Shown in pieces: positions 1-5,638 of a DNA stretch of 11,160 nucleotides. The notes below the pieces were generated by a model that saw nothing but the letters and a program-made list of their open reading frames with translations, was not told where the DNA came from and made no database searches. Every line of letters begins with the position of its first letter. Position 1 is the first letter of the stretch. The stretch is from contig URNF01000060.1 of NCBI GenBank assembly GCA_900549155.1, forward strand, positions 1-11,160, given 5' to 3'. This DNA comes from an uncultured Oscillospiraceae bacterium. GTDB lineage: Bacteria; Bacillota; Clostridia; Oscillospirales; Acutalibacteraceae. Made by a program: the position numbers and the translations under genes.

Positions 1-399
1 ATCGCCACGGCGGGGCAGACGGCGCTGCACACGCTCACGGGCTGGGACGTCTGGTCAGTGAACCTTGCGATGTACGTGATCTCGGTGCTCGTCTACGAGC
101 TTGACCTGCGCCATCGGTTCGAGGATGCACAGCGGGCGATGAATGGACTAATGCGCGACCCGAGGCTCAACACGTCGCTTGCCTGCATGTTCATCGGCCT
201 GATGCAGGGCCCCGCCACCGTGACGATCTGCGGCGGCATGGTGGACACGATGGCGGGCGACCACCTCAAAACGATGAAAAGGCGGCGGTCGCCACGTACC
301 TCCGCCACATTCCCGAGGCTATGGTGCCGACGTTCACGGGCGTTATCGTGGCGTGCAGCATCAGCGGCATTTCCATTTCATCCTTTTTCGTGTGGATGA
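1..399 (+). pseudogene. DUF401-type integral membrane protein, 5' part, frameshifted and cut by window edge
   Basis: The frame is open from base 1, so the gene starts before the window. The visible protein has a membrane-like stretch (NLAMYVISVLVYELDL), a short cytosolic-looking segment, then a conserved-looking block (FIGLMQGPATVTICGGMVD) that resembles the first half of DUF401 (PF04165) transporters. Membrane-protein homology in this frame ends at about base 270 (…DHLK). After that the frame gives about 43 arginine- and proline-rich codons that look like nonsense and stop at 399, while the sensible continuation (NDEKAAVATYLRHIPEAM…) is in the frame used by the next entry. A single missing A in the run at 268-271 explains this. 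The substrate is unknown. The family assignment is from recognition and would need a profile search. The break may be a real mutation or a sequencing error. Confidence 0.6.
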
Positions 400-1079
400 T
401 CCCGATGGCATTGCTGACGCTTCTGGCAATTTACCTTGTCTATCTGCGCCGCGTGCCGCGCACAGTCGGCGAGACGGGACGCAGCAAAAAAGAGTGCGTG
501 CGTCTGCTTTTGCGGAGCCTGTGGTCGCTGCTGCTGGCAATCGCGGTGATCATCGTGTTTTCGCTGCCGACGTGGGCCGTCGTGACGGTCATCGCGACCG
601 TCAACGCGCTGGTCGAAAAATTCTCTGTGCAGGAGGTGCGCGATGCGGTCGTCAAGGGCTTTGACCTGAAATCGCTGCTTGGCATCACGATGACGTATGT
701 CTTCAAGGACCTTTTGATCCTTGGCGGCGTGATCGACGTGCTGCCGACGTATTTCGAGCATCTGCCCATTCCGGCGTTTCTGGTGCTCGTGATCCTGTAC
801 GCGTTCGGCACGCTGGTCGCGGGATCGAGCGCTGCGGCCGCGGCCTTTATCCCGCTGGCCTACACCATGATCCCGAACGGCGGCGCGTTTTTGCTGGCGC
901 TGCTGATGAGCGTCAGCTTCGCCTCGAGTCAGCTGAGCCCCACGCACATCTGCACGGCGATCATCTCAGACTATTTCGGCGTCACATTCTTCGCCACGGT
1001 CAAAAAGCTCCTGCCGCTGTTTCTGCTCACCGTTCTCATCGCCTGCGGCTATTACATGCTGCTGACGGCGGTATTCTGA
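321..1079 (+). CDS. DUF401-type integral membrane protein, 3' part of the frameshifted gene
   Basis: This is the second half of the gene that begins off the left edge. The homologous frame really begins near base 270; the ATG at 321 is merely the first methionine in it, and the GAGG two bases upstream is too close to be a convincing ribosome binding site. The 252 residues hold about six or seven hydrophobic segments: TGVIVACSISGI with FFVWMIPMALLTLLAIYLVYL, LLLAIAVIIVFSLPTWAVV, LLGITMTYVFKDLLILGGV, AFLVLVILYAFGTLVAG, FLLALLMSVSFASSQLSP and LFLLTVLIACGYYMLL. The SPTHIC block near the C-terminus resembles a conserved feature of DUF401 proteins. It is presumably a cytoplasmic-membrane transporter, with unknown substrate. 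The gene converges on the tRNA/hslO strand. If the frameshift is real, this half alone is unlikely to work. Confidence 0.65.
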   Translation: MVPTFTGVIVACSISGISISSFFVWMIPMALLTLLAIYLVYLRRVPRTVGETGRSKKECVRLLLRSLWSLLLAIAVIIVFSLPTWAVVTVIATVNALVEKFSVQEVRDAVVKGFDLKSLLGITMTYVFKDLLILGGVIDVLPTYFEHLPIPAFLVLVILYAFGTLVAGSSAAAAAFIPLAYTMIPNGGAFLLALLMSVSFASSQLSPTHICTAIISDYFGVTFFATVKKLLPLFLLTVLIACGYYMLLTAVF

Positions 1080-1090
1080 AGAAAACAAAC

Positions 1091-1118
1091 AAGGCCTGTG
1101 CCAAGCAGCACAGGCCTT
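1091..1118. terminator. Hairpin terminator between convergent units, T tract on - strand
   Basis: An 11-bp perfect stem (AAGGCCTGTGC with GCACAGGCCTT) closes a 6-nt loop, 11 bases after the stop codon of the membrane protein gene. On the - strand it is followed by a T-rich run (complement of 1080-1090), so it reads as an intrinsic terminator there. On the + strand the following bases are only weakly T-rich, so termination of the membrane protein mRNA is plausible but less certain. It probably serves as a shared barrier between the converging units. Confidence 0.7.
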
Positions 1119-1264
1119 GATCGATTTGCTGTAAAGGGAAAATCAAAGGGAAAACAGAGCAAAAAGTGCAGACCCTTTCCCCTAAACGGAGATTTCGGGC
1201 GATTTTCAGAGAAAACCGGGATTTGAAAAACACAAAAATGCGACTAATTTAATATAAAAAAGAA
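1119..1264. other. Non-coding gap, nothing recognised
   Basis: About 145 bases of A-rich, lower-GC sequence between the two terminators. It contains a short direct repeat of AAAGGGAAAA (starting near 1133 and 1145) and no open frame, promoter or RNA fold that I can support. An 11-base match to tRNA-Cys at 1167-1177 is discussed under rejected items. Confidence 0.5.
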
Positions 1265-1294
1265 AGGATTCCAAACATTTCTGCTTGAAATCCT
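1265..1294 (-). terminator. Intrinsic terminator of the tRNA operon
   Basis: Read on the - strand, the sequence just downstream of tRNA-Cys folds into a 12-bp stem (AGGATTTCAAGC with GTTTGGAATCCT, two G-T wobbles) with a 6-nt loop AGAAAT, followed directly by TTCTTTTTTATATT. This is a textbook Rho-independent terminator 6 bases past the encoded CCA of the last tRNA. Confidence 0.85.
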
Positions 1295-1300
1295 AACTTC

Positions 1301-1375
1301 TGGAGGTGACACCCAGATTTGAACTGGGGAATGAGGGTTTTGCAGACCCTTGCCTTACCACTTGGCTATGTCACC
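1301..1375 (-). tRNA. tRNA-Cys (GCA)
   Basis: 75 nt including encoded CCA. The 5' arm GGTGACA pairs with TGTCACC, the anticodon loop CTGCAAA gives GCA, and the T loop reads TTCAAAT. The D loop is short (AAGTGGTAA), as usual for bacterial tRNA-Cys. It is the last gene of the cluster and is separated from tRNA-Gly by a terminator-like hairpin. Confidence 0.95.
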
Positions 1376-1381
1376 GTATGG

Positions 1382-1410
1382 AAAAAGGAGCAAATGCTTT
1401 GCTCCTTTTT
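1382..1410 (-). terminator. Terminator-like hairpin between tRNA-Gly and tRNA-Cys
   Basis: A perfect 13-bp inverted repeat (AAAAAGGAGCAAA with TTTGCTCCTTTTT) around a 3-nt loop fills most of the 39-nt spacer. The 3' arm ends in TTTTT on either strand, so it can act as an intrinsic terminator for transcripts leaving tRNA-Gly. There is no room for a promoter before tRNA-Cys, so that tRNA must depend on read-through or on processing at this hairpin. Termination efficiency cannot be judged from sequence. Confidence 0.65.
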
Positions 1411-1414
1411 CATT

Positions 1415-1490
1415 TGGAGCGGGCGACGAGGCTCGAACTCGCTACCTCCACCTTGGCAAGGTGGCGCTCTACCAGATGAGCTACGCCCGC
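1415..1490 (-). tRNA. tRNA-Gly (GCC)
   Basis: 76 nt with encoded CCA. Acceptor arm GCGGGCG pairs with CGCCCGC, discriminator base U, anticodon loop TTGCCAA gives GCC, and the T loop reads TTCGAGC. It starts only 3 nt after the CCA of tRNA-Phe. Confidence 0.95.
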
Positions 1491-1493
1491 AAA

Positions 1494-1569
1494 TGGTGCC
1501 TCCGGTCGGAGTCGAACCAACGACACGCGGATTTTCAATCCGCTGCTCTACCAACTGAGCTACAGAGGC
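1494..1569 (-). tRNA. tRNA-Phe (GAA)
   Basis: 76 nt with encoded CCA. Acceptor arm GCCTCTG pairs with CGGAGGC (one T-G wobble), anticodon loop TTGAAAA gives GAA, T loop TTCGACT. It follows tRNA-Asp after a 28-nt spacer that contains a hairpin. Confidence 0.95.
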
Positions 1570-1571
1570 AT

Positions 1572-1595
1572 ATCAAGCCGCTGTTGCAGCCTGAT
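1572..1595 (-). other. Spacer hairpin between tRNA-Asp and tRNA-Phe
   Basis: On the - strand ATCAGGCTGC pairs with GCGGCTTGAT (10 bp, two G-T wobbles) around the loop AACA, filling nearly the whole 28-nt spacer. No T tract follows, so it is not an intrinsic terminator. It may be a processing or stability element in the tRNA precursor; that role is inference. Confidence 0.5.
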
Positions 1596-1597
1596 AA

Positions 1598-1674
<77 letters not shown>

Positions 1675-1680
1675 ACATTT

Positions 1681-1756
1681 TGGTGGGAACAACAGGGCTC
1701 GAACCTGTGACCCCCTGCTTGTAAGGCAGGTGCTCTCCCAGCTGAGCTATGCTCCC
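1681..1756 (-). tRNA. tRNA-Val (TAC)
   Basis: 76 nt with encoded CCA. Acceptor arm GGGAGCA pairs with TGTTCCC (one G-T wobble), anticodon loop CTTACAA gives TAC, T loop TTCGAGC. It is the first gene of the cluster, about 20 nt downstream of the likely transcription start. Confidence 0.95.
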
Positions 1757-1779
1757 CCGTTGCTCGCACAAGCGACGGG
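1757..1779 (-). promoter_or_regulatory. Leader hairpin ahead of tRNA-Val
   Basis: The short 5' leader of the precursor can pair CCGT with ACGG and, further in, GCTT with GAGC around the loop GTGC, with one C-A mismatch between the two helices. The fold ends next to the first base of tRNA-Val. It may help RNase P trimming of the leader or keep it from pairing with the tRNA; this is inference. Confidence 0.4.
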
Positions 1780-1783
1780 TTAT

Positions 1784-1812
1784 ATCTTACTATATAGACC
1801 GCCTTTTGTCAA
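1784..1812 (-). promoter_or_regulatory. Sigma-A promoter of the tRNA operon
   Basis: On the - strand a perfect -35 TTGACA (complement of 1807-1812) is followed by a 17-bp spacer and a -10 TAAGAT (complement of 1784-1789, 4 of 6 consensus bases). The start point should lie near 1775-1780, giving a leader of roughly 20 nt before tRNA-Val. The sequence just upstream of the -35 is A/T-rich and could contact the RNA polymerase alpha subunit. Confidence 0.85.
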
Positions 1813-1821
1813 GCGTTTTTC

Positions 1822-1841
1822 AAAAAGTTTTCCAACTTTTT
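1822..1841 (-). terminator. Likely terminator at the end of the hslO operon
   Basis: Read on the - strand, AAAAAGTT pairs with AACTTTTT (8 bp) around a GGAA tetraloop. It overlaps the last bases of the hslO stop codon and lies 9 bases before the -35 box of the tRNA promoter. The T run is within the stem and is followed by GAAAAACG rather than more T, so it may be a weak terminator. Confidence 0.5.
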
Positions 1842-2733
1842 ACCGCTTTTTTTGCACAGAGAGCAGGTGTTCCACATCGTCACGGGTGAAACGGTAGGTT
1901 TTATCACAGAACGAACAGCGCACCGCCACCAGCCCTTCCTCGTCCGGCAAATCGCGCAGCTGGTCGGCAGGCATAGACAAAAGCGCACGCTCCACACGCG
2001 CACGGCTGCAGTTGCAGCGATAGGTCGGCTCGTAGGTATCCAGCACGTCAAACGGCATGCCGTCAAGCGCCTTTTCGCAGATCTGAAGCGGCGTCATCCC
2101 CGCAGACAGCATTTCGGTCATCGAACCCAGCGCGGCAACGTTTTTCTCCACCTTGTCGATGATCTCCTCGGGACACATCGGCAAAAGTTGAATGAGCAGA
2201 CCGCCCGCCACCTTCACCGAAAGATCCGGTTCCACCAGCACGCCGAGCGCGCAAACGGTCGGCGTTTGTTCACTGATCGCATAATAGGCGGTCACATCCT
2301 CCGCAATCTCGCCCGACGCAAGCGGCACACATCCGGCATACGGCTCACCGCTGCCGGAATCCCGTATGACATACAGCATGCCGTCTTTCCCCAAAGCGCC
2401 GCTCACATCCAGCTTGCCGTTCGGCTTCAGCGGAATTTCCACCACGGGATTTTGCGCATAGCCGCGCACATTGCCCGCACTGTCCGACACGGCGATCAGC
2501 GTTCCCGCCGGTCCGCCTCCGTTTATTTTCAGCGTCACGGTGTCGTCTTTTCCCTTGAGCATAATGCCCATCATGGAAGCTGCCGTCAGCAATCTGCCGA
2601 GCGCCGCCGTCACCACCGCAGAGGTGGCGTGAAATTTTTCCGCCTGTGCCGCGATGTCCGCGGAATCCATCACCATCGCCATCACCGCGCCGTCGCGCGT
2701 CAGGCAACGCAATACCTTCCCCATTTTATTCAT
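1840..2733 (-). CDS. hslO: Hsp33 redox-regulated chaperone
   Basis: A 297-residue cytoplasmic holdase chaperone that is switched on by oxidative stress: four cysteines bind zinc when reduced, and form disulfides and release zinc when oxidised, exposing the client-binding surface. The four cysteines are present in the C-terminal domain as C240-x-C242 and C273-x-x-C276, followed by KTYRF. The N-terminal domain carries GRLLTAASMMG, the glycine-rich INGGGPAG and the GYAQNP segment usual for the family. The start chosen is the ATG at 2733 (MNKMGKVLR…), preceded by AAAGGCAGG; its 8-nt overlap with the methyltransferase stop (ATGAATAA) implies translational coupling. A longer in-frame start exists at 2922, but that extension is out-of-frame methyltransferase sequence. 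The second ATG at 2724 is a possible alternative. It is the last gene of the operon. Confidence 0.95.
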   Translation of the reverse strand: MNKMGKVLRCLTRDGAVMAMVMDSADIAAQAEKFHATSAVVTAALGRLLTAASMMGIMLKGKDDTVTLKINGGGPAGTLIAVSDSAGNVRGYAQNPVVEIPLKPNGKLDVSGALGKDGMLYVIRDSGSGEPYAGCVPLASGEIAEDVTAYYAISEQTPTVCALGVLVEPDLSVKVAGGLLIQLLPMCPEEIIDKVEKNVAALGSMTEMLSAGMTPLQICEKALDGMPFDVLDTYEPTYRCNCSRARVERALLSMPADQLRDLPDEEGLVAVRCSFCDKTYRFTRDDVEHLLSVQKKR

Positions 2734-3481
2734 TCCTGCCTTTCCTTGCCACAAAAACCCAGCGCTGCTCCGTTTCCGACGGCGGCGCAAACGTCCGCTC
2801 GCCGAACAGTGCCGCCGTCTCAAAGCCCGCTTCCCGCAGCAGGCGATGCCATGTCGCCTCACTGTAGGCACGCTCACGCACTTCCTCGGTATAGCGCTCA
2901 TACACCTCGCCCGTCGGCACAAAGAAGTTCAGCTCCATACGCACTTCCCTTGTGTGCGGGAAATAGGTGTTCTGCCATGCACAGAATACATCCTCACAGT
3001 CAAATGTATACGCGTTGTCGCCCAAAATATGTGCGTGCTTATACGGCGTGTTGACGTCGAAGATCAGCACGCCGCCGACAGGTAAGCTGTCCGCCACACC
3101 GCAAAGTGCTGCCTTCACGGCGGCAGTCGTCGTCAGATGGCTGAACGAATCCAGCATGCACACGGCACCGTCCACCGTGCCGCCCAGCTCCAAAGCGCAC
3201 ATATCCTGACAAAGCAGCAGCGCCTTTTTTCCGAACGGCGCGGTCTTTTGCTGTGCCGATGCCAGCATCTCCGCCGAGCCGTCCACGCCGATCACCCGCA
3301 TTCCTCTTTTCAGCAGCTGCTCGGTGAGACTGCCCGTGCCGCACGCAAGATCCAAAACGGTTTTCGGCTTTTTCCCGGAAAACCGATCGAAAAGTGCCAG
3401 TATATACTCCGCCCACGCCGCATATTCCACATTTTCCGTCAGCGCGTCATAAAACGCGGAAAAAACCTCATAGCCCGCCAT
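2726..3481 (-). CDS. Class I SAM-dependent methyltransferase of unknown substrate
   Basis: A 251-residue cytoplasmic protein with a Rossmann-type methyltransferase fold. SAM motif I is VLDLACGTGS (residues 42-51), followed by the acidic end of the second strand in VIGVDGSAEML (about 63-73). A CQDMCAL segment fits motif III, and the region VCMLDSFSHL fits motif IV. The N-terminus (YEVFSAFYDALTENVEYAAWAEYI) resembles YodH/YqeM-like small-molecule methyltransferases, but no substrate can be named from sequence. It starts 3 nt after the recN stop and overlaps hslO by 8 nt, so it is co-expressed with both. An AAAGGAG lies about 12 nt upstream of the ATG, inside the recN 3' end, a long spacing. The position between recN and hslO suggests house-keeping or stress-linked function, but that is inference. 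Confidence 0.85.
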   Translation of the reverse strand: MAGYEVFSAFYDALTENVEYAAWAEYILALFDRFSGKKPKTVLDLACGTGSLTEQLLKRGMRVIGVDGSAEMLASAQQKTAPFGKKALLLCQDMCALELGGTVDGAVCMLDSFSHLTTTAAVKAALCGVADSLPVGGVLIFDVNTPYKHAHILGDNAYTFDCEDVFCAWQNTYFPHTREVRMELNFFVPTGEVYERYTEEVRERAYSEATWHRLLREAGFETAALFGERTFAPPSETEQRWVFVARKGRNE

Positions 3482-3484
3482 ATA

Positions 3485-5155
3485 TCACGCCTGCTCCTTT
3501 TGTCCGTCGGTGCGCATCTCGTGCGCCGCCTGCAGCGTGGCATTCGTGACGCTGCCGCCGATGATGCGGGCAAGCTCCTTTTCGCTGCCGTCGGCATCCA
3601 GCGGCAGCACCGTCGTGCAGGTGCGCCCGTCCTTTATTGCTTTTTGTATCAGCAGATGATGATGCCCGCGCGCGGCGATCTGTGCCAAATGTGTCACGCA
3701 GAGGATCTGTCGATGCGCCGCCGTTTGCCGCAGCTTGATGCCGACCTTCACCGCCGCATGACCGCTGATGCCCGTGTCTACCTCGTCAAAAATGAGCGTG
3801 TCGATATCGTCCGTCTCCGCCATCACCGACTTGATCGCCAGCATAATGCGGGACAGCTCGCCGCCGGACGCGATCTGTGCGATCGGCTTGGCAGGCTCGC
3901 CCGGGTTGGCGGAAATGAGAAACTCCACATGATCGCCGCCGCGCACCGTCAGCGCCGTCTGCGTGATGGAAACGCAAAATTCCACACGCGGCATATCCAA
4001 AAAGCGCAGTTCCTCCGCCACGCGCTTTTCGAAACTCTCCGCCGCCTTCTTGCGCGCCGCTGTCAGCTTTTCCGCAGACTGCACCGTTTCCTCGCGCGCC
4101 TTGTCCAATTCCGCGCGCAGCGCCGCTGCCTGTTCGTCGGCAGTCTCGATCTGCGCCAGCTCGGCGCGGGATTTTTCCAATATCTCCAGCATTCCGGCGG
4201 CATCCGTGCCGTATTTCTTGGACAGACGGTGCAAAAGCTCCAATCTCTCCTCTGTCCGTTCTCTGTCCTGCTCGTCAAAGCTCATGCGTCCCGCAGCGTC
4301 GGCAAGCTCGTTGCCGCACGCTTCCAGATCATACATGAGCGAATCGAGCCGTGCAGACAACGGCGAAAGCGTTGACAGCAGCCCGCTTGCATGACGCAGC
4401 GACTCGGCAGCCTCATTCACCGAAGAACAGGCGCCGCCCTCATCGCTGCCGTTCAACAATGCGTCGGCGCGACGCAGATAGTCGGCGATCTTTTCGCTGT
4501 GACGGTAAAACTGGTGTTTTTCTTCCAGCGCGTCTTCCTCACCCGCCGTCAGTGCCGCCGCTTCCAGTTCATTGATACGGTAGCGCAGAATGTCCATACG
4601 CTCCTGTTTTTCCGATTCTGCGGTCGTCAGCTTTTTCAGCGCGCGGCTGATGTCGCAATAGCGGTGATATGCCGCCTCATAAGTCTCCCGCACCGCGTCG
4701 TATGCGCCCATTTTATCGAGATAGGTCAGATGCTTTGCCACGTCGAAAAGCGACTGATTTTCGTGCTGCCCGTGAATGTTGACGAGCATCGCCCCCACCT
4801 CGCGCAAAAGCGACACCGTCGCGGGCTTTCCGTCGATGCGACAGGTGCTTTTCCCGTCGGCGCGGATGGTGCGTTCGATGAGCAGTGTCTCATTGTCGAC
4901 GGCATAGCCCGCCTCTGTAAGGCGCGCTTTCACCGTGTCGGAAACATCGGAAAACACAGCAAAGACCTGTGCCTGTGCACAGCCCGTGCGCACCAAATCG
5001 CGCCGCACGCGTTCGCCGAGCACAGCGTTGATAGCATCAATGAGAATGGATTTTCCGGCACCCGTCTCACCGGTCAACACGTTAAAGCCGCTGTGGAAAT
5101 CCACATCGGCTTCTTCGATGACCGCTACATTTTCAATGTGTAAGCTGTAAAGCAA
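3485..5155 (-). CDS. recN: DNA repair protein RecN
   Basis: An SMC-like ATPase that acts at DNA double-strand breaks during recombinational repair. The 556 residues have the family's order: N-terminal Walker A GETGAGKS (29-36), a long charged coiled-coil middle (roughly 150-370), the ABC signature ASGGELS (429-435), and Walker B with catalytic acid in LIFDEVDTGISG (454-465), followed by the switch-like histidine in CVTHLAQ. The length matches the usual 550-570. The start is a TTG at 5155: no ATG or GTG lies in frame between it and the stop codon at 5186-5188, and the protein begins LYSLHIENVAVIE, as RecN should. An AAAAGGG lies about 12 nt before it. The gap from argR is 30 nt and the following methyltransferase begins 3 nt after its stop. 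It is most likely transcribed as part of the long operon; no SOS box is visible in the short upstream gap. Confidence 0.96.
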   Translation of the reverse strand: MLYSLHIENVAVIEEADVDFHSGFNVLTGETGAGKSILIDAINAVLGERVRRDLVRTGCAQAQVFAVFSDVSDTVKARLTEAGYAVDNETLLIERTIRADGKSTCRIDGKPATVSLLREVGAMLVNIHGQHENQSLFDVAKHLTYLDKMGAYDAVRETYEAAYHRYCDISRALKKLTTAESEKQERMDILRYRINELEAAALTAGEEDALEEKHQFYRHSEKIADYLRRADALLNGSDEGGACSSVNEAAESLRHASGLLSTLSPLSARLDSLMYDLEACGNELADAAGRMSFDEQDRERTEERLELLHRLSKKYGTDAAGMLEILEKSRAELAQIETADEQAAALRAELDKAREETVQSAEKLTAARKKAAESFEKRVAEELRFLDMPRVEFCVSITQTALTVRGGDHVEFLISANPGEPAKPIAQIASGGELSRIMLAIKSVMAETDDIDTLIFDEVDTGISGHAAVKVGIKLRQTAAHRQILCVTHLAQIAARGHHHLLIQKAIKDGRTCTTVLPLDADGSEKELARIIGGSVTNATLQAAHEMRTDGQKEQA

Positions 5156-5185
5156 CGCTTCGCACCGCCCTTTTCGGTAGTCTTG

Positions 5186-5638
5186 TTACTTTTGCAGAAT
5201 TTTGCGCAGCTCCTCGGTCAGCTCCGCCGCACACTGCTCGTCCATGGCAATACCGATGAAGGTATCGTCGCCCGCCAGCGTGCCGATCAGACCGTCCCAA
5301 TGCAGCGCGTCCATCGCCGCGCACACCGCCATTGCCATGCCGTTCATGCACTTGACAACGATGATATTCCCCGCAAAGTTCACATCGGTCACGGAGTCGG
5401 CAAACAGCGAATGGAACTTTGAAGAGATCTGCATCCCCTCGCGGCGCTCCACGGAATAGCGGTATCTGCCGTCCGCGCCCTGCAGCTTGACGAGCCGCAT
5501 TTCCTTGATGTCGCGTGACACCGTCGCCTGTGTGACGTGATAGCCCTCGTTTTTCAGAAGATTTTGCAGCTCTTCCTGTGTGTCGACAGGCTGCCGCATG
5601 ATGATTTCGAGAATTTTTGCCTGGCGTTTGACCTTCAT
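5186..5638 (-). CDS. argR: Arginine repressor ArgR/AhrC
   Basis: A transcriptional regulator of arginine synthesis and breakdown that binds ARG boxes as a hexamer when arginine is present. The N-terminal winged helix-turn-helix (about 1-70) contains the recognition segment QATVSRDIKEMRLVKL. The C-terminal oligomerisation and arginine-binding domain ends with LIGTLAGDDTFIGIAMDE, containing the family's GDD arginine-contact motif. I chose the ATG at 5638 (MKVKRQAKILEII, 150 residues), which overlaps the nadK stop as ATGA; an in-frame TTG two codons upstream is the other option. The location between nadK and recN is the standard one in Firmicutes, where the gene is often kept away from the arg operons it regulates. 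I saw no clear ARG box in this window. Confidence 0.95.
   Translation of the reverse strand: MKVKRQAKILEIIMRQPVDTQEELQNLLKNEGYHVTQATVSRDIKEMRLVKLQGADGRYRYSVERREGMQISSKFHSLFADSVTDVNFAGNIIVVKCMNGMAMAVCAAMDALHWDGLIGTLAGDDTFIGIAMDEQCAAELTEELRKILQK

Noticed and set aside
262..280. Programmed -1 ribosomal frameshift in the membrane protein gene
   Set aside because: The site CTCAAAACG is not a standard slippery heptamer and no clear downstream stimulatory fold or Shine-Dalgarno-like stimulator was seen. A one-base loss fits better.
1167..1177. 11-base exact match to the anticodon region of tRNA-Cys (TGCAGACCCTT), a possible tRNA remnant or attachment site
   Set aside because: The match stops at 11 bases, the flanks do not continue the tRNA, and no integrase or mobile gene is present. 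Chance is the better explanation.
2734..2922. Longer hslO start adding 63 residues
   Set aside because: The extension is Arg/Cys-rich out-of-frame methyltransferase sequence, while the ATG at 2733 has a ribosome binding site and gives the normal Hsp33 length.
1852..3054. Long open frame on the + strand opposite hslO and the methyltransferase
   Set aside because: Its translation is rich in His, Arg and Gln with no recognisable domain, typical of the antisense of GC-rich genes. Both genes opposite are clearly real.
3137..4375. Long + strand open frame opposite recN
   Set aside because: Arg/Leu/His-rich low-complexity translation, no motifs and fully antisense to the well-supported recN gene.
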